NCBI GenBank assembly: GCA_963931865.1
Contig: OZ007513.1
Location: forward strand, 9,118,155-9,182,154
Reading direction: 5' to 3'
DNA length: 64,000 bases
Origin: Axinella damicornis
Taxonomy: Eukaryota; Porifera; Demospongiae; Axinellida; Axinellidae
Translations under genes and position numbers: made by a program
Part shown: positions 12,891 through 23,869 of the stretch, in pieces
Numbering within the stretch: the stretch's first letter is position 1
Layout: each line of letters begins with the position of its first letter
The notes under the pieces: model-generated
What the model was told of the DNA's origin: nothing
Seen by the model: the letters and a program-made list of their open reading frames with translations, nothing else
Database searches by the model: none

Positions 12891-13151
12891 TTAATGTCCA
12901 CGCATTTCGCAATGACATGCAACGTCACTAGTACATCGGTATCTGATCTGTGGGATCTGGACCGGACGTACCGGATCCGGACCGGGACTAGATATCACGT
13001 GATTATCGCTATTGTGCGCGCACGTCGCTACATCTGGAAGGCGCATAGCACCGTGTCACGGCCACGTCTAGTCACGTCATCGTAAGACACTATATCAATC
13101 AGCTGGAAAGAGAAGACGCATCAGCGACTACTTGACTACACGATCGTTAAC

Positions 13152-13862
13152 ATGTCTGGCGCGAACATTGATGTACAGGCACTTGCAGGTGCAATGGCGA
13201 ACGCCGTCTCGCAAGTTCTTCATTCCCAGCAGGCTGCAGCTCAGCCAACGGTGCAGCTGCAAGCCGCGGTTCCGGCGCCCGGAGCATTTCAGCCAGCGCG
13301 GGTCCAGCAAACTGAGGAGAATCAGAAGTATGTACACCTCTGAATTTTTCGGGCATGTATAATTATGACGAATTTTGCACTTAGCTAGCTATTTCACTTT
13401 TCTTTTACTACAGTGCTGCTGATACACCATGTGGGCAATATCTCCCGTCCTTCCTTCGTAAGAGAGCCCAAAAATCACGAATAGCACCCAACTCTAAACG
13501 AGGAAAGGTTGAGTGTTACTAAGACCTGGACGAGAAGCATAGTATGTTTGCCTAGTGGCTATTCTTCTGATACCAATGTGGTACAGATTCCACCATCGAA
13601 GAAGCGGGCCTTACTTTGCCCGTGCGGTCTTATCGGTAAAATTCTATTGAAATCTACCATGACAGAGGAAGACATCTACTCTGAAGTTCGATCTGTTTTT
13701 GCCAAACCAATGAGGAATGACCCACTCTTCCCTTTTCGTTTTCTCCAAGCAACCGGGCGTGGCAACAAGACATTAACTATTCCTGCTGTGTCCACTCACT
13801 TTCGTTGGACAGCTTCTGAAGTGGCGAGGTTGGGTTGCTTCATTTACATCATTTGTGACTGA
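13152..13862 (+). pseudogene. Two-exon transposon-associated gene with one frameshift
   Basis: Exon 1 (13152-13327) starts MSGANIDVQALAGAMANAV and is Ala/Gln-rich. An 86 bp intron (13328-13413) has a GTATGT donor and a TTTTACTACAG acceptor, and joins in frame. Exon 2 reads NAADTPCGQYLPSFLRKRA, then breaks frame near 13505-13515, and continues TKTWTRSIVCLP, LCPCGLIGKILLKSTMTEED, FPFRFLQATGRGNKTLTIP and TASEVARLG, ending at 13862. The 'KTWxRxxVCLP...GLIGKIxLxS...LTxPxVSxxFxWxxxxVARLG' pattern is, from memory, a recurrent family in sponge and cnidarian genomes of unknown function. It sits 93 bp upstream of a DDE-like C-terminus, so the two may belong to one element. Start and splice calls rest on the sequence; function is not known. 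Confidence 0.6.
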
Positions 13863-13955
13863 GAGCTGGCAATGGATGTGAGTTTAGTACCAAGCTATGT
13901 AGACCATATGAGTTGCCATAATAAATAATAAACAGGTGCACAGCACGTGTAGGCA

Positions 13956-14237
13956 ATGCCGTACTCAACACTGAGCTCCGGTATGTGTATGGCTTTGCAA
14001 CCCTTAGCCTGTCATTATGTGGATGGTACAGATTGCATAAATAACGTGCTATTCTGCACGCTCAAATTACACGTGCTCAAGGACAATGATATTCATGACT
14101 GTGCCATTCCAGATCAAGCGAGTGAGAACTACACGAGTCTAGCAAAAGTGAGGCCACTGAGTGATTCCAAATGCAAACACTTGGAACAAATGTACAGGGA
14201 TTTTGTCCCTATCGATCGTCGTCTTGATATAACTTAA
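13956..14237 (+). pseudogene. C-terminal relic of the 686-aa DDE-like protein family
   Basis: The end of this frame (VRPLSDSKCKHLEQMYRDF, then DRRL) aligns with the end of the intact protein encoded at 32055-34115 (IRPLTDTKLTHLTQMFNRF, then DRRL). A conserved 'HV...AIP' stretch precedes it in both. The catalytic part is missing. Five hundred bases further on (14717-14736) is TTTTTACTTGATGCGTTCAC, identical to the right terminus of the intact element. The relic therefore probably represents an older, truncated relative of the same family. Confidence 0.6.
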
Positions 14238-14267
14238 AGTCTCTGAACATTGTCATATCATGTGAAA

Positions 14268-14270
<3 letters not shown>

Positions 14271-14306
<36 letters not shown>
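14271..14306. repeat. 36-base poly-G run
   Basis: An uninterrupted run of 36 G on the plus strand in the 3' flank of the decayed element. Such a tract can form G-quadruplexes and is a common site of assembly length error. Confidence 0.95.
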
Positions 14307-14309
<3 letters not shown>

Positions 14310-14716
14310 TCTCTAACCATTGTCATCTCACAAAACCACCACTGTAATTCTTACTAAATATCATGTGAAATAATTATAAAAATTATTGTAATTCCTGGAT
14401 AATCTCTTTTAAAATTAATTTTGAAACATTAATTTTATGACCAAAGCAGAATGGGTGATAAGTACTGATAACGAGGAATACTTGTCAGCACCACTTGCAT
14501 CAGCATCAGCCACAATTATTCTGTAAGAAAGAATTTTTACTTTTTTCAAAGTTATTGACCCCATGCACAAAGCATACTATGGTTCGAAATTTACTTGATT
14601 GAACTGGAAGCATGTATTATACTGTTGCCAAATTTGGACAGCAGATAGCTAATATATTATTTGTCACATTATATATTGACAAAAACCAACTTTGATGTGC
14701 TGCAATCTATTCCTGA

Positions 14717-14736
14717 TTTTTACTTGATGCGTTCAC
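14717..14736. repeat. Solo right terminus of the DDE-like element family
   Basis: TTTTTACTTGATGCGTTCAC is identical to the right 20 bp of the intact element at 31777-34483. The same string is present in copy B at 28815-28834. No matching left terminus was found upstream, so only the 3' part of an old element remains. Confidence 0.7.
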
Positions 14737-14817
14737 CAATGTGAAAAAAGGTATGGAAGGACACATGCATGCGTAGGTGCATGCATACATGAAGTTATGA
14801 GTTATCTTTCTTAGTTG

Positions 14818-15600
14818 TAGGATGTTGGTTGGGAGACCCAAATTGTAAGGGCGATGCAGAGAAAGTGTGGAAGTGACCAACAGTTACGAGCCGTTGATTG
14901 CCAATTGAAAGGATTTGGCGAGGAAGCTTACCGAAACTGTTATTTTCTCGGGAAGAATGTCTGGTAGGGAATGCAACTGAAGCCCGAACAGCCTCTGTTG
15001 GCCTACTTCACTCCAACAGATTATATGCCATACGACTCAATCACCACTCACCACTCACCACTCACGTGCCATCTATATAGTCTAGCACATCAGCACTGCA
15101 TTTAGAAGGCGTGTTCAGGGAGTGGGCAAGCCTTTGATTATGCAATCCCCAAAAATGTAACCCTGTACTTGCCACTCATACCTTCACTTCAAGTTCTCTG
15201 TGCTATTAACAACCCTGGATATTATCATCATTTTAGAGATCCTGAACATTCACGGTTTAACTCCATTGCTTTTCAGACATGGATTTCTGATCACATGCGT
15301 CAGGATGGCACAGTACTGGGCTCAACTGATTTCAATTAATTAACAGGAACCTTGCATGATAACTATTAAAACATAATTTGCCGTCTTACAATTCATCCGA
15401 CATGTACAACAATGAATTATCAAGAGTATCGCCTAAGGTACAGCTCAAATGGAGACTTGTCTGGAATTGATATAGAAGAGTGCTGCATTGATCATTGCTA
15501 CTGGTTTGATAAAAGTACCAAGCGGAAAGGGCAGTTAGAGTAGACATCGCACATTCCTGACAGTGAAATTCACAGATTTTGTCAAATGGAGGCCTGCACT
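14818..15600 (+). pseudogene. Transposon-protein relics shared with copy B
   Basis: Two short recognisable pieces occur. One frame near 14830-15060 reads QLKGFGEEAYRNCYFLGKN and YFTPTDYMPYDSI with an internal stop. A second at about 15425-15541 reads SGIDIEECCIDHCYWFDKST, then RKGQLE and a stop. The 'YWFDKSxKRKG' motif recalls a hAT-like zinc-finger transposase family, where it precedes a conserved RWLSL segment; that segment is absent here. Both pieces recur in copy B (28920-29180 and 29540-29670). Confidence 0.45.
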
Positions 15601-16152
15601 ATGACGAACAGCGTTCCATTGCAACAGGGATATACACTGGCAATTTCACAAATCTTGCCATTGAAATATTAGTACATTCTAGAAGGTAAAGCACAGATCT
15701 GATCACTGACATCCAAATACAGTCAGCTGCCGCACTTCCACATCTCTGCACACAAGACCGCCTTCAGCTCTTCCCTCTCCCCCCCTCTCTCTCTCCCTCT
15801 GTTGCCCCTGTGAGGCTCAGACCAGTACATGTCACATCGCTAGCCCAAGTGACACTCCTCCATACATCAAGATGCCTAACCGAATGGACTTGTCCGCATC
15901 TTTTATGTGGAGGAGTCTCAGTTCACAGCTGGACCAGAATGGCTGGAATTTGTGATGAGTCCCAGCGAGTCAATTATCCTTATGCAAATGTAACCTAGAA
16001 GATATACCCCTACTGCTCATGGGTGCTTCTTTTTTTGCTTTAGTATATGCTACACCCAGGGGTGTCACTTCTACTTTTCATTTTGGAATACATTGTTACA
16101 AATGAAGTTGCCTGTTTCGTGCAGGCACTTGCTTGCAGCACTGGACTGATAT

Positions 16153-17280
16153 AGAGTAAGCGACTGATTATCGGACGACATGTAAAATCGGACGCGCTAG
16201 CGCCGAACGAGTATATTACCGGAAGTGGGAGGGACCTTCAGTCGATACTACAGACCCATCGCACACTGAGTTGAAAGTTGGGTGGTTCTCTGTTGCTTGG
16301 TTCTGGAACTACAGCCAGCCAAAGTTAGATCCGAAACAATGTATGATCGGACAAAATTGATGTATTATCGGATGACGCTCCCTGCTTTTTCTCTGAAGGA
16401 ACTTTCTCTGAGATTTTTACATTTTCGGGAAGCCTCATGATCCCTCTGCCGCAGGCTCACTTTTTGTCACCGTGGCTGATTCGAGTGCTGGAGAATATCA
16501 CCGAATGTTGACCATGGTCTCCGTGTCTAATATCGGACGCTGAAATTTCGTCGTAGTTTAGCGATGACACTCTCAGGTACACTATAGTGCTGCAATACGG
16601 ATATCATTGGAATGTGCAGGTCCTCAGCAACAAAATCCCGCGTTTATACGTTGCACCGTTCCTGAGATATAGTCGTTTACCCCAAAACTCTCCAGGAATA
16701 CTGTCGTTGCTATCTTGGACCGCCCATACAGGAGCAAACTGGGGAAAGCAGCTGTATCTCAGGTACGGTGCAACGTATAAACACGGGATTTGCGCCATTA
16801 CGTTGCTGAGGACCTGCACTTTCCAATGGTATCCGTACTGCAACACTAGAGTGTACTTGTGAGTGTCTACGCCAAAATGCGACGAAATTTCAGCGTCCGA
16901 TATTAGACACGGAGACCATGGTCAACATTCGGTGATATTCTCTAGCACTCGAATCAGCCACGGTGACAAAAAGTGAGCCTGCGGCAGAGGGATCATGAGG
17001 CTTCCCGAAAATGTAAAAATCTCAGAGAAAGTTCCTTCAGAGAAAAGGCAGGGAGCGCCATCCGATAATACATCAATTTTGTCCGATCATACATTGTTTC
17101 GGATCTAACTTTGGCTGGCTGTAGCTCCAGAACCAAGCAACAGAGAACCACCAAACTTTCAACTCAAAGTGCGATGGGTCTGCAGTATCGACTGAAGGTC
17201 CCGCCCACTTCCGGTAATATACTCGTTCGGCGCTAGCGCGTCCGATTTTACATGTCGTCCGATAATCAGTTGCTTACTCT
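16153..17280. mobile_element. 1.13 kb foldback element (near-perfect palindrome)
   Basis: The left half, starting AGAGTAAGCGACTGATTATC, is the reverse complement of the right half, which ends GATAATCAGTTGCTTACTCT. Arms are about 550 bp with only scattered mismatches, around an axis near 16715. The termini are flanked by ATAT on both sides, which may be a 4 bp target duplication or a TA duplication inside it. No ORF is recognisable; the facing ORFs 16587-16862 and 16604-16846 are mirror images of the arms. The element lies in the part of copy A that copy B lacks. Confidence 0.85.
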
Positions 17281-17284
17281 ATAT

Positions 17285-18060
17285 TGATGCATGACGCATG
17301 AATAAAACGAAAGGCTAGTGTAAGTCCTACTGTTGCAGCAGCCTTCCTCCCCCATGGCTAGTCGCCCCATTGAACCCAAGATCATCGATAACATACATAC
17401 CCCTGTATACTCATGACGTCATTCTTCGAGCCACACCATAATAACATACCCCTGTATATGACTCATTCTTCGACGATAATCATGACATCATTCTTCGAGC
17501 CACAGAACTCACACCATGATAAATATCACTCATAGTGTTGTACATCTCTTGTATATATTAGAATAATATCATCGTTTGTCCGTCTATACTGTCAGAGCGA
17601 CTGTCCCACTATATTTGGTGTGTGGGAGAGGTGTTCCTTTTCCATTATTCTGATTTTCCCACTGAGACTACGGATACAAACCTGCCAGACCATATTTGGT
17701 GTGACATTCCCACCATTATTTATTTGCACTGCGCTCACAGCTACTACAATCGTTGATCTTTCAACATTCATTTCAGGTATTTAATACGTTGTTTCGATTG
17801 GTTGTAAGCAGTGATGTGCAGTGCTGCATGTATGTGTGTAACAAAGTATCACAAGCCCTGCCAAACATTGCAGGGAAAATTCACATGGGTTAATTCACAT
17901 GGGTTATCACAGTACACTCCCCCAGACAACTATCGTCCTCCACCCCCCAGACAATACATCAGCCCGCCCTACCTCGTAGCAATAGCAACACATATTTACT
18001 TCCACCCCCCTATCATCAGGTTGAACTTCCCTACTATCAACCCGGAGGTGGGCCGCCTGC
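17285..18060. other. Unassigned stretch inside the copy A-specific segment
   Basis: No gene is supported. A Pro/His-rich frame at 17900-18165 (PPDNYRPPPPRQY) runs across the junction at 18064 into duplicated sequence and has no recognisable domain. Short direct repeats (TAATTCACATGGGTT) occur near 17877-17905. Confidence 0.35.
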
Positions 18061-18229
18061 CCCATCAGCACCCCTACATTCAACCCAACCACCTTTTAAG
18101 AGTCGCTAAGGTGGAGTGGACATTCGTGGCTGACATGGACCATCAGAACAGCCAAGCAGCCCACTAGTACAGATGTGTCTGGTTTGCCATCACAATGAGA
18201 TCCGGTTCATTGTGAGAAAGCTCAGCACA

Positions 18230-19135
18230 TTGATTTCTGCACTTCTGGAAACCTTCCTTTGAAAAGGAGGGGGAGCAAGGTTGCTTTGAGGGCCCCAGTT
18301 GACACTTACAAGAAGTAGCTTAGACTGGTCAACCACCCGAAGTTTACCACTTATCTAGGCCTGCGACTGCTGTTTGGTGTGGTACCACTTCAAGTGTGTT
18401 GGCCTAAGCAGTCACCCAAGGCAAAAGAGTGGATCTGCCTCCAATGTAAACGAATGCTATTTAGTGCTGTACCATAGTAAGAGTAGCTATGTAGCTTGAC
18501 GACCGGTACATGTAGGGTCACCAGTGCCATATGCTCAAGCTCATGTCCGTATATGGATGTGGTGAATAAGGAAACAGTGGATCAGTATTATTCACTGTTG
18601 ATTGGCACGCTGAACACTCATGATTTGCTCAACAAACCACAAATCTACAATGTAGACCAGAGAAGTATTCCTCCAAACCCTCGAACGCCAAAGGTGGTTT
18701 GTGGTAAACCAAGAAAGTTCGACACCATTCATCTGGTTGTAAAGGGCAAATTACAATTGTTGCTTGTGCTAATGCTGCCGGTCAAACAATTTATCCAATG
18801 GTCATATACGGTGTTGTACAATTCAACATGGCGTGGACCAAGGAAGAGTTTCCTGGCACCAAGTATGACCTCAGCTCAAATGGGTGGATCAACACCGAAC
18901 TATTTGAAGGGTAGCTTGCTGGGCACTATTAAGAAAATTAATGTTGTCTCTGCCCGCCCTTTGTTGTTGTTGCTGGATGGGTATAGCACCCACTACCAAC
19001 CACATGTTTTGTTTGCCACCGCACACAATGCATGAATCTCAGCCACTGGATGTTGGTGTCTTTGCTTCTCTTAAGACCCAAGTGTGCCACGATTTCTACC
19101 AGAAATATCCGGGCAGCATTACAAAGTTTAACTTG
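18230..19135 (+). pseudogene. Pogo-type (DDE_1) transposase pseudogene, copy A
   Basis: Order seen: a Lys/Arg-rich piece near 18265-18300 (RAPVDTYKK); KETVDQYYSLLIGTLNTHDL and LNKPQIYNVDQ (first catalytic Asp, normally NVDE); a frame-shifted middle; LLLLLDGYSTHYQ (second Asp); PPHTMHESQPLDVGVF (third Asp); CHDFYQKYPGSI. This is the DDD transposase architecture of pogo/Tigger-type elements, which cut and paste DNA into TA sites. Several frameshifts and a short internal deletion between 'THYQP' and 'CLPPHT' relative to copy B disable it. All three aspartates are still readable across frames. Confidence 0.75.
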
Positions 19136-19136
19136 C

Positions 19137-19290
19137 CATCGGGCAGTTCGTCTGGTGCTTCTCCTGGGCCATCTGGAAGTTCATCTGGTAGGCATCTCCT
19201 CAGATGCCGGGCAGTTCATCTGGTGCTTCTCCTCAGATGTCAGGCTGCTCATCTGGAGCTTCTCCTCAGTGTTCAGGCAGTTTGTCTAGT
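19137..19290 (+). repeat. GGCAGTTCATCTGG minisatellite
   Basis: Units of about 33-36 bp carrying GGGCAGTTCATCTGGTGCTT repeat here. In one frame the array encodes SGSSSGASP repeats. It follows the pogo pseudogene directly and may be the tail of an adjoining transposon protein, but the openness is explained by the repeat. Confidence 0.6.
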
Positions 19291-19295
19291 TTTGT

Positions 19296-19492
19296 GGACA
19301 ACTCAACATACCAAACTTCACGGATGAACAACTGGAGCAGTTTCAAGTTTGTTATGAAGAATATTACGATATGTATACGAAGACTCTGACTATGTCAAAT
19401 GGCTTGAAATGAACCACCCTGAGGCGGTACCAGCAGATCATTATGCCCTTGTGTCTGCTGTGGAGGGTTCGCAACCAAAGGCATTGACAGTG
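19296..19492 (+). pseudogene. Unidentified transposon-protein relic
   Basis: Across one frame change the strand reads IPNFTDEQLEQFQVCYEEYY, then YVKWLEMNHPEAVPADHYAL and VSAVEGSQPKALTVL, ending in a stop. The composition (acidic, aromatic, no low-complexity) looks like real former protein, and this type of segment is familiar to me from repeated sponge ORFs, but I cannot name a family. It abuts the block duplicated at 21463. Confidence 0.35.
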
Positions 19493-19895
19493 TTATAGAC
19501 CACTTCTCGGAAGTGACTCCATTTCTCGGAAGTGACTCCACTTTATGCAGTTAACATTGCTCATAGCATTGACCAGGTTTCGTCTAACGCAGTGTTAAAC
19601 AGGGAGGTGATGGTGGAGGAAAGACAGTTGGGGGTTGGGGGTGGTGATCTGTGGAGGATATCTCCTCTGGTGAAGGCATTTGTGTTTGCAATGATCAATA
19701 ATTCAAGAATTTTTGGTTTGTTACAGTATTGGATCAGTCGAATCTTTTATTTTCTCCATCCAAGGATCATGAAGAATGAACCAGCAAGATTAGCTATGCG
19801 GAATTTAACCATGGAAATGATGTCACCTGTATGCCAAAACACCCTCCTTTCTCTAGAAAAGGCCCTGCTACAGCTCTCTCCCAGGGAAAGATGAG
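19493..19895 (+). repeat. Duplicated block, copy 1 (with 21463-21847)
   Basis: The sequence from TTATAGACCACTTCTCGG to CTCTCTCCCAGGGAAAGATG occurs again at 21463-21847 in the same orientation with small indels. It begins with an 18 bp tandem (TTCTCGGAAGTGACTCCA twice). The copy here keeps a 120-codon frame (SSNAVLNREVMVEERQLGV ... LEKALLQLSPRER); the second copy is interrupted. No family recognised. Confidence 0.7.
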
Positions 19896-20129
19896 TAGCT
19901 CTGTACATTCTTTTCCATGAAGAAACTAGTGAAACGCCGCACTGCCCTTGAAAAGACTGGTGCTTTAAGGTTAGGCCATACCAACTAAATTTCCTGTTTC
20001 TCATTACCTCCCACATATAAACTTTTAAGAAACTGACAAAAACACACACAAGAACCTCACCTACAACGTTGTATCTTCACAGGCAGAATAGTGAAGCTTC
20101 TTTCTCTGTGCACAGAGCCTAGCTAGCTA

Positions 20130-20165
20130 GCTACCACGAGCACGATCGATCGCGCTCGTGGTAGC
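20130..20165. repeat. Near-perfect short palindrome
   Basis: CTACCACGAGC and GCTCGTGGTAG surround ACGATCGATCGC, giving an 11-13 bp stem with a small loop. No associated gene. It could be a fused pair of transposon ends. Confidence 0.6.
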
Positions 20166-20903
20166 TTCGTACGAGTTGGTGGGAATCACGCGCAAGTCTT
20201 CTAATTCCTGGCGCCTAGGATCCGCCTTCTTTCCAGGCATCACGTGATCATTTTTCACACTGATTACCCAGTGTTTTTTAGCCTGTGTGTGTTTACTTTG
20301 CGCACGCCCGCATTTGTTTCCAGACAAAAGCTGAATGAGAAACAGGAAAATTACTTGGTATGGCCTTACGGGCTCGTCGCGCGGTGGGCGTGGCCAGACA
20401 ATTTGTTCAACCCCCATTTTCTCGCACAGAAAGTAAGCTAGTGAAATCAAACTTACTCGACACAAAGCAGGGAGTGTAGTCAACTTGCAGACTAAACATC
20501 ATTGTAGCAGCTCACACTGTAGTCGTTGTAACGCTGGTTAAATCAATTCCAGCAAACTATTCACCAAAAATCTCCAGTGCGAAGACCGCCAGCTACTCGA
20601 TTCTACTGTTTGGAGACACGCCATAGGAAGCTCTAGGGCGGGACGAAGGCGTTTTGTGGCTAGGTTGAACTGTCTTCAAAAGAACGACCCTTGAGTGCGA
20701 ATAACCGCCATCTTGATTCCCGTCTTTGGAAGACAGCGCCGTATAACTTCGGAACGGTTGTCAGCATTTACAAAAACACTTCGTCCGGCCCTTTCTATAC
20801 TGTTCGTGCCTATTTCAACACGGTCTTCCAAGTCCAAGTCGGATCACACGGCTTTATTTTTGGTGACAAAAAAACTATGAAATAGCGCCTAATTAAGTAT
20901 ACG

Positions 20904-21281
20904 GTGCGCGTATCCGCGCGCAGGGATCCCGTAACCTTAAGCAAGGAGACGAAGGAAAAATGGATGCCTTGTCTTATAGCCGAGTTAATTAGTAGCGAAG
21001 AGAGTGCGGACGAGGATGAGGGCCAGTTTCTGGTGAGACCGTTGCACTGGCGAAGTGAGAAGGTTGACGATTTATTTGCTACATTGGATCGCAAGTACAG
21101 GAAACGCCAAACCATCCGAAGCAAGAAAATGTCCTTCGAACGGATGGAAGGCCTACCATCGGACCGGCCAAAGCCACAGAATGAAACCCTGGTTGTTCAA
21201 GATCCGGTGAACCACTACCCAGTTAGTGCAGTGCAGTTACAGACCCATTCATTGATTTTGTTGACTCCAAGACAGTCTTAA
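20904..21281 (+). pseudogene. Acidic transposon-associated ORF fragment
   Basis: The frame reads KEKWMPCLIAELISSEESAD, EDEGQFLVRPLHWRSEKV, DDLFATLDRKYRKRQTIR and SDRPKPQNE. A 'MSSEES...VKPLPWRSxKVxxFFxxLD' pattern recurs, from memory, in repeated sponge and cnidarian ORFs of unknown role that travel with transposons. It lies inside the copy A-specific segment between two copies of a duplicated block. The start at 20904 is not an ATG context I trust, so the true 5' end is unknown. Confidence 0.45.
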
Positions 21282-21462
21282 CCCCACTATCGCTAGCCTC
21301 ACCATGTATTCATATTGGCTGTTAGCCTGTTGTGTTGTTATATTGTTTCAGGGCAGTGTCATGTTGATTGCTTTTGTGATGTTTGTAAGATGCATGCACT
21401 TGTTCTGTGGGTTTCCAGACAGAAACACATAGGGTTACAAAACCATTCTATGCATGGGTTTC

Positions 21463-21847
21463 CAGTTATAGACCACTTCTCGGAAGTGACTCCATTTCTC
21501 GGAAGTGACTCCACTTCATGCAGTTAACATTGCTCCTAGCATTGACCTGGTTTCGTCTAACGCAGTGTTAAACAGGGAGGTGATGGTGGAGGAAAGACAG
21601 TTGGGGGTGATTTGTGGGGGGATATCTCCTCTGGTAAGGGCATTTGTGTTTGCAATGATCAATAATTAAAGAGTTTGTTACAGTATTGGATCAGTCCAAT
21701 CTTTTATTTTCTCCATGCAGGGATGATCATGAAGAATGAACCAGCAAGACTAGCTATGCGGAATTTAACCATGGAAACGATTCACCTGTATGTCAAAACT
21801 CCCTCCTAGAAAAGGCCCTGCCACAGCTCTCTCCCAGGGAAAGATGA
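21463..21847 (+). repeat. Duplicated block, copy 2 (with 19493-19895)
   Basis: Same content and orientation as 19493-19895, including the 18 bp GGAAGTGACTCC tandem at the start and the CTCTCTCCCAGGGAAAGATG end. A small deletion after GGGGGTTGGGGG and others break the reading frame. Confidence 0.75.
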
Positions 21848-22464
21848 GTAGCATGTGGCTGCTGTCAGTACAATGAACAGACTATAGTTGGATCTATATA
21901 TGGAAAACTTCTTCCTTGTATATTAATTACTGCATTCATGGAACTTTCTGCATACATATCACAAGTTAGGACAGGGTGTTGAAGTTCACCCAGAAGGTAT
22001 GACTGTGGGCAACGTAAAGGTTAAAATGCATGGTTTGTTTTTGCACCATTGGTGCCTACTACTATATATAGGTGGCTAGCTTATGACTCACTCCAATTAA
22101 TGCACATGGCTGTGACGTCACACGCTGTGACACTAATTGTTTTCGGGTTCAAAGTTTCAAGGTGATGAGGAGCACTGTGCATGCGCACAACTATGTTTAT
22201 ACGCAATTATACTAATTAGGATTGCATGTCTTTTGTGTGTAGTTGGAGCAAGAGATCGACCTTATCCTTGAACGTAAGGATGTGATCAGTGTGGCCATGC
22301 GTGATTGGACCTACAAATGGGTGCCTGCAATTTTGGAGCGTGCTGCTACCTTGTCAGGAAGGCTTGTTGAGGCAAAAACGAAGTATGAAGGTATGTGCAA
22401 ATACGGCTTTGCCTGTGTCATGAACTGCCTTTTCTTTTAACATTATTTCTTGCCCATGCATTGT

Positions 22465-22754
22465 AGGTGTTGGACTTGCACATTATGTTACTTACTTGCC
22501 TTGACTCAATGCCTAATTACAACTGAGGTCAGTTGTCATCTGTGCACATGGTCATCATGCTCTTGGCCTCCTCACCTTTATGCACCGCCAATGCCCTGCT
22601 ACGTGTTATATAAGCCTCTCTGTTGTAATTCAGTCCCCTTTCTCAATCTCTGTGAACTCAGTTTAGTTTAGAAAATTCGCTAGTTAGTGCATGCCCATGT
22701 ATAGTTTAGATCTAGGCTGCCTATCTCTTCTAAACCAAGGTTGAACTCAACATA
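22465..22754 (+). mobile_element. LTR-like fragment (BEL/Pao-type candidate)
   Basis: The tract has a TATATAAG box near 22607 and ends ...GAACTCAACA. Just downstream is TTTTGGTCCTTCGAGCCGGA, which I recall as typical of the leader after the 5' LTR of BEL/Pao retrotransposons. Its last 120 bp recur in copy B (30880-30996). No second LTR and no gag-pol frame follow; the sequence passes into tandem repeats. The left boundary (TGTTGGACTT near 22468) is a guess. Confidence 0.35.
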
Positions 22755-22874
22755 ATCATTTTGGTCCTTCGAGCCGGATAGACTCCCGAACCTTCCGCGA
22801 GTCTGGTTCTTTCTTGAGCGATTGTCGAACGTTCGACTCCCGCTATCGCCCTACCCCGTTCCGTTTGAACTAAG

Positions 22875-23100
22875 CAATCATTCATCCTCAAGGTCGCCTG
22901 CCGACAATGAGCGAACAACTGACCTTCGTTACTTACTGTAAGCTAACATAATTTCAGCAATCATCCATCCTCCAGGTCGCCTGCCGACAGTGAGCGAATA
23001 ACCAACTCTCGTTACCTACCATAAGCTAACATAATTTCATCCTCAAGGTCGCCTGCCAACAATTAATGAATCCGAACAACCGACCCTCGCTACATGGCAG
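22875..23100. repeat. Tandem repeat, units of 72-83 bp
   Basis: GGTCGCCTGCCGACAATGAG-type units begin near 22892, 22975 and 23047, separated by TAAGCTAACATAATTTCA. Two units with the same core are present in copy B (31150-31290). No coding signal is evident. Confidence 0.65.
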
Positions 23101-23257
23101 TGCACAAAAACTGCACCCATCCCATGCAGCACACCTTCATCTTGCATGCCACCACACCGTACAGGGTTGTGGCCTGGGGGCAGCTTGGTAAGCTGCACTT
23201 GTTTGTTAAGTTATTAGACATGATTCTCTGAATTGGCCATAGTCATTTAGGGTACAC

Positions 23258-23460
23258 CTGCAAAAGTGTATAGCTCTGCTCCACCACCAACATCCCACTC
23301 GCTCTTGATGACCCAGACACTAAGGGTACCTTCAGCAAGGTCATAATGGACCTGTATAATGGAGCTAAACGGGGGACCCTTTCCAGGGGTGAGGATCAAG
23401 CCCAAATCAACCGTTGTTATCTCCTCCAACATCACCCCTGTGGAGCAACAGAGGTAGCTA
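23258..23460 (+). pseudogene. ATPase-like exon relic, copy A
   Basis: Encodes CSTTNIPLALDDPDTKGTFS and KVIMDLYNGAKRGTLSRGE, then loses frame through an extra base at about 23393 (GAGGATCAAG against GAGATCAAG in copy B). The copy B version (31460-31638) is intact and more informative. It is described there. Confidence 0.5.
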
Positions 23461-23576
23461 TATAGGTATTAGTGTTGTGAACCTTGTCCTTTTACCCTAA
23501 CCAGTTATTGGAAGCCTCATATTGGATATTGACCTCTTATTGGCAATTAGACATGCTATGTCAACTCATCATGCTG

Positions 23577-23592
23577 GTACTATATACACTGC
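23577..23592. other. Empty target site for the 2.7 kb element of copy B
   Basis: Here copy A reads GGTACTATATACACTG without interruption. In copy B the same sequence is split after GGTACTATAT by an element, and resumes ATATACACTG at 34484. The four bases ATAT are therefore duplicated by insertion (or TA, if the element begins one base further out on each side). Confidence 0.85.
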
Positions 23593-23869
23593 ACTATATG
23601 CACTTGATTAGCTATATGCTATTGTATGCCCAGTACTGTATGTACAAGAGAAAAATAGAAGAAACTGAAACTGAAACTGAAACTGGTCTCCTAGACCTAC
23701 ATGACATGATGCCCACTCACAGTACTTTGGCTGAAACTTTAAGTTTGGAGTGAGTGTGACAATCTGAAGGTTGATAGAATGCCAGCCTGGGGTTACAATA
23801 GTTGACCCTACCCCATGCAGTGCAGCTCTTTGATCTTTATGTGACATGCCATTAAAGACAACACACTAC

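Larger units (their letters stand above)
14468..23720. repeat. Segmental duplication, copy A
   Basis: Three blocks are colinear and nearly identical to copy B at 28567-34632: 14468-15621 with 28567-29755; about 18064-19130 with 29756-30848; about 22634-23720 with 30849-31776 plus 34488-34632. Between blocks, copy A has about 2.4 kb (15622-18063) and about 3.5 kb (19131-22633) that copy B lacks. Both copies lie in the same orientation about 14.1 kb apart. Differences are substitutions and small indels, so the duplication is not very recent. Confidence 0.85.

Noticed and set aside
16587..16862. Facing ORFs of 91 and 80 codons
   Set aside because: They are mirror images generated by the palindrome arms and encode the same peptides.
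22805..22850. tRNA-like B-box (GTTCGACTCCCG)
   Set aside because: No matching A box, acceptor stem or cloverleaf could be drawn; it lies in the leader after an LTR-like tract.
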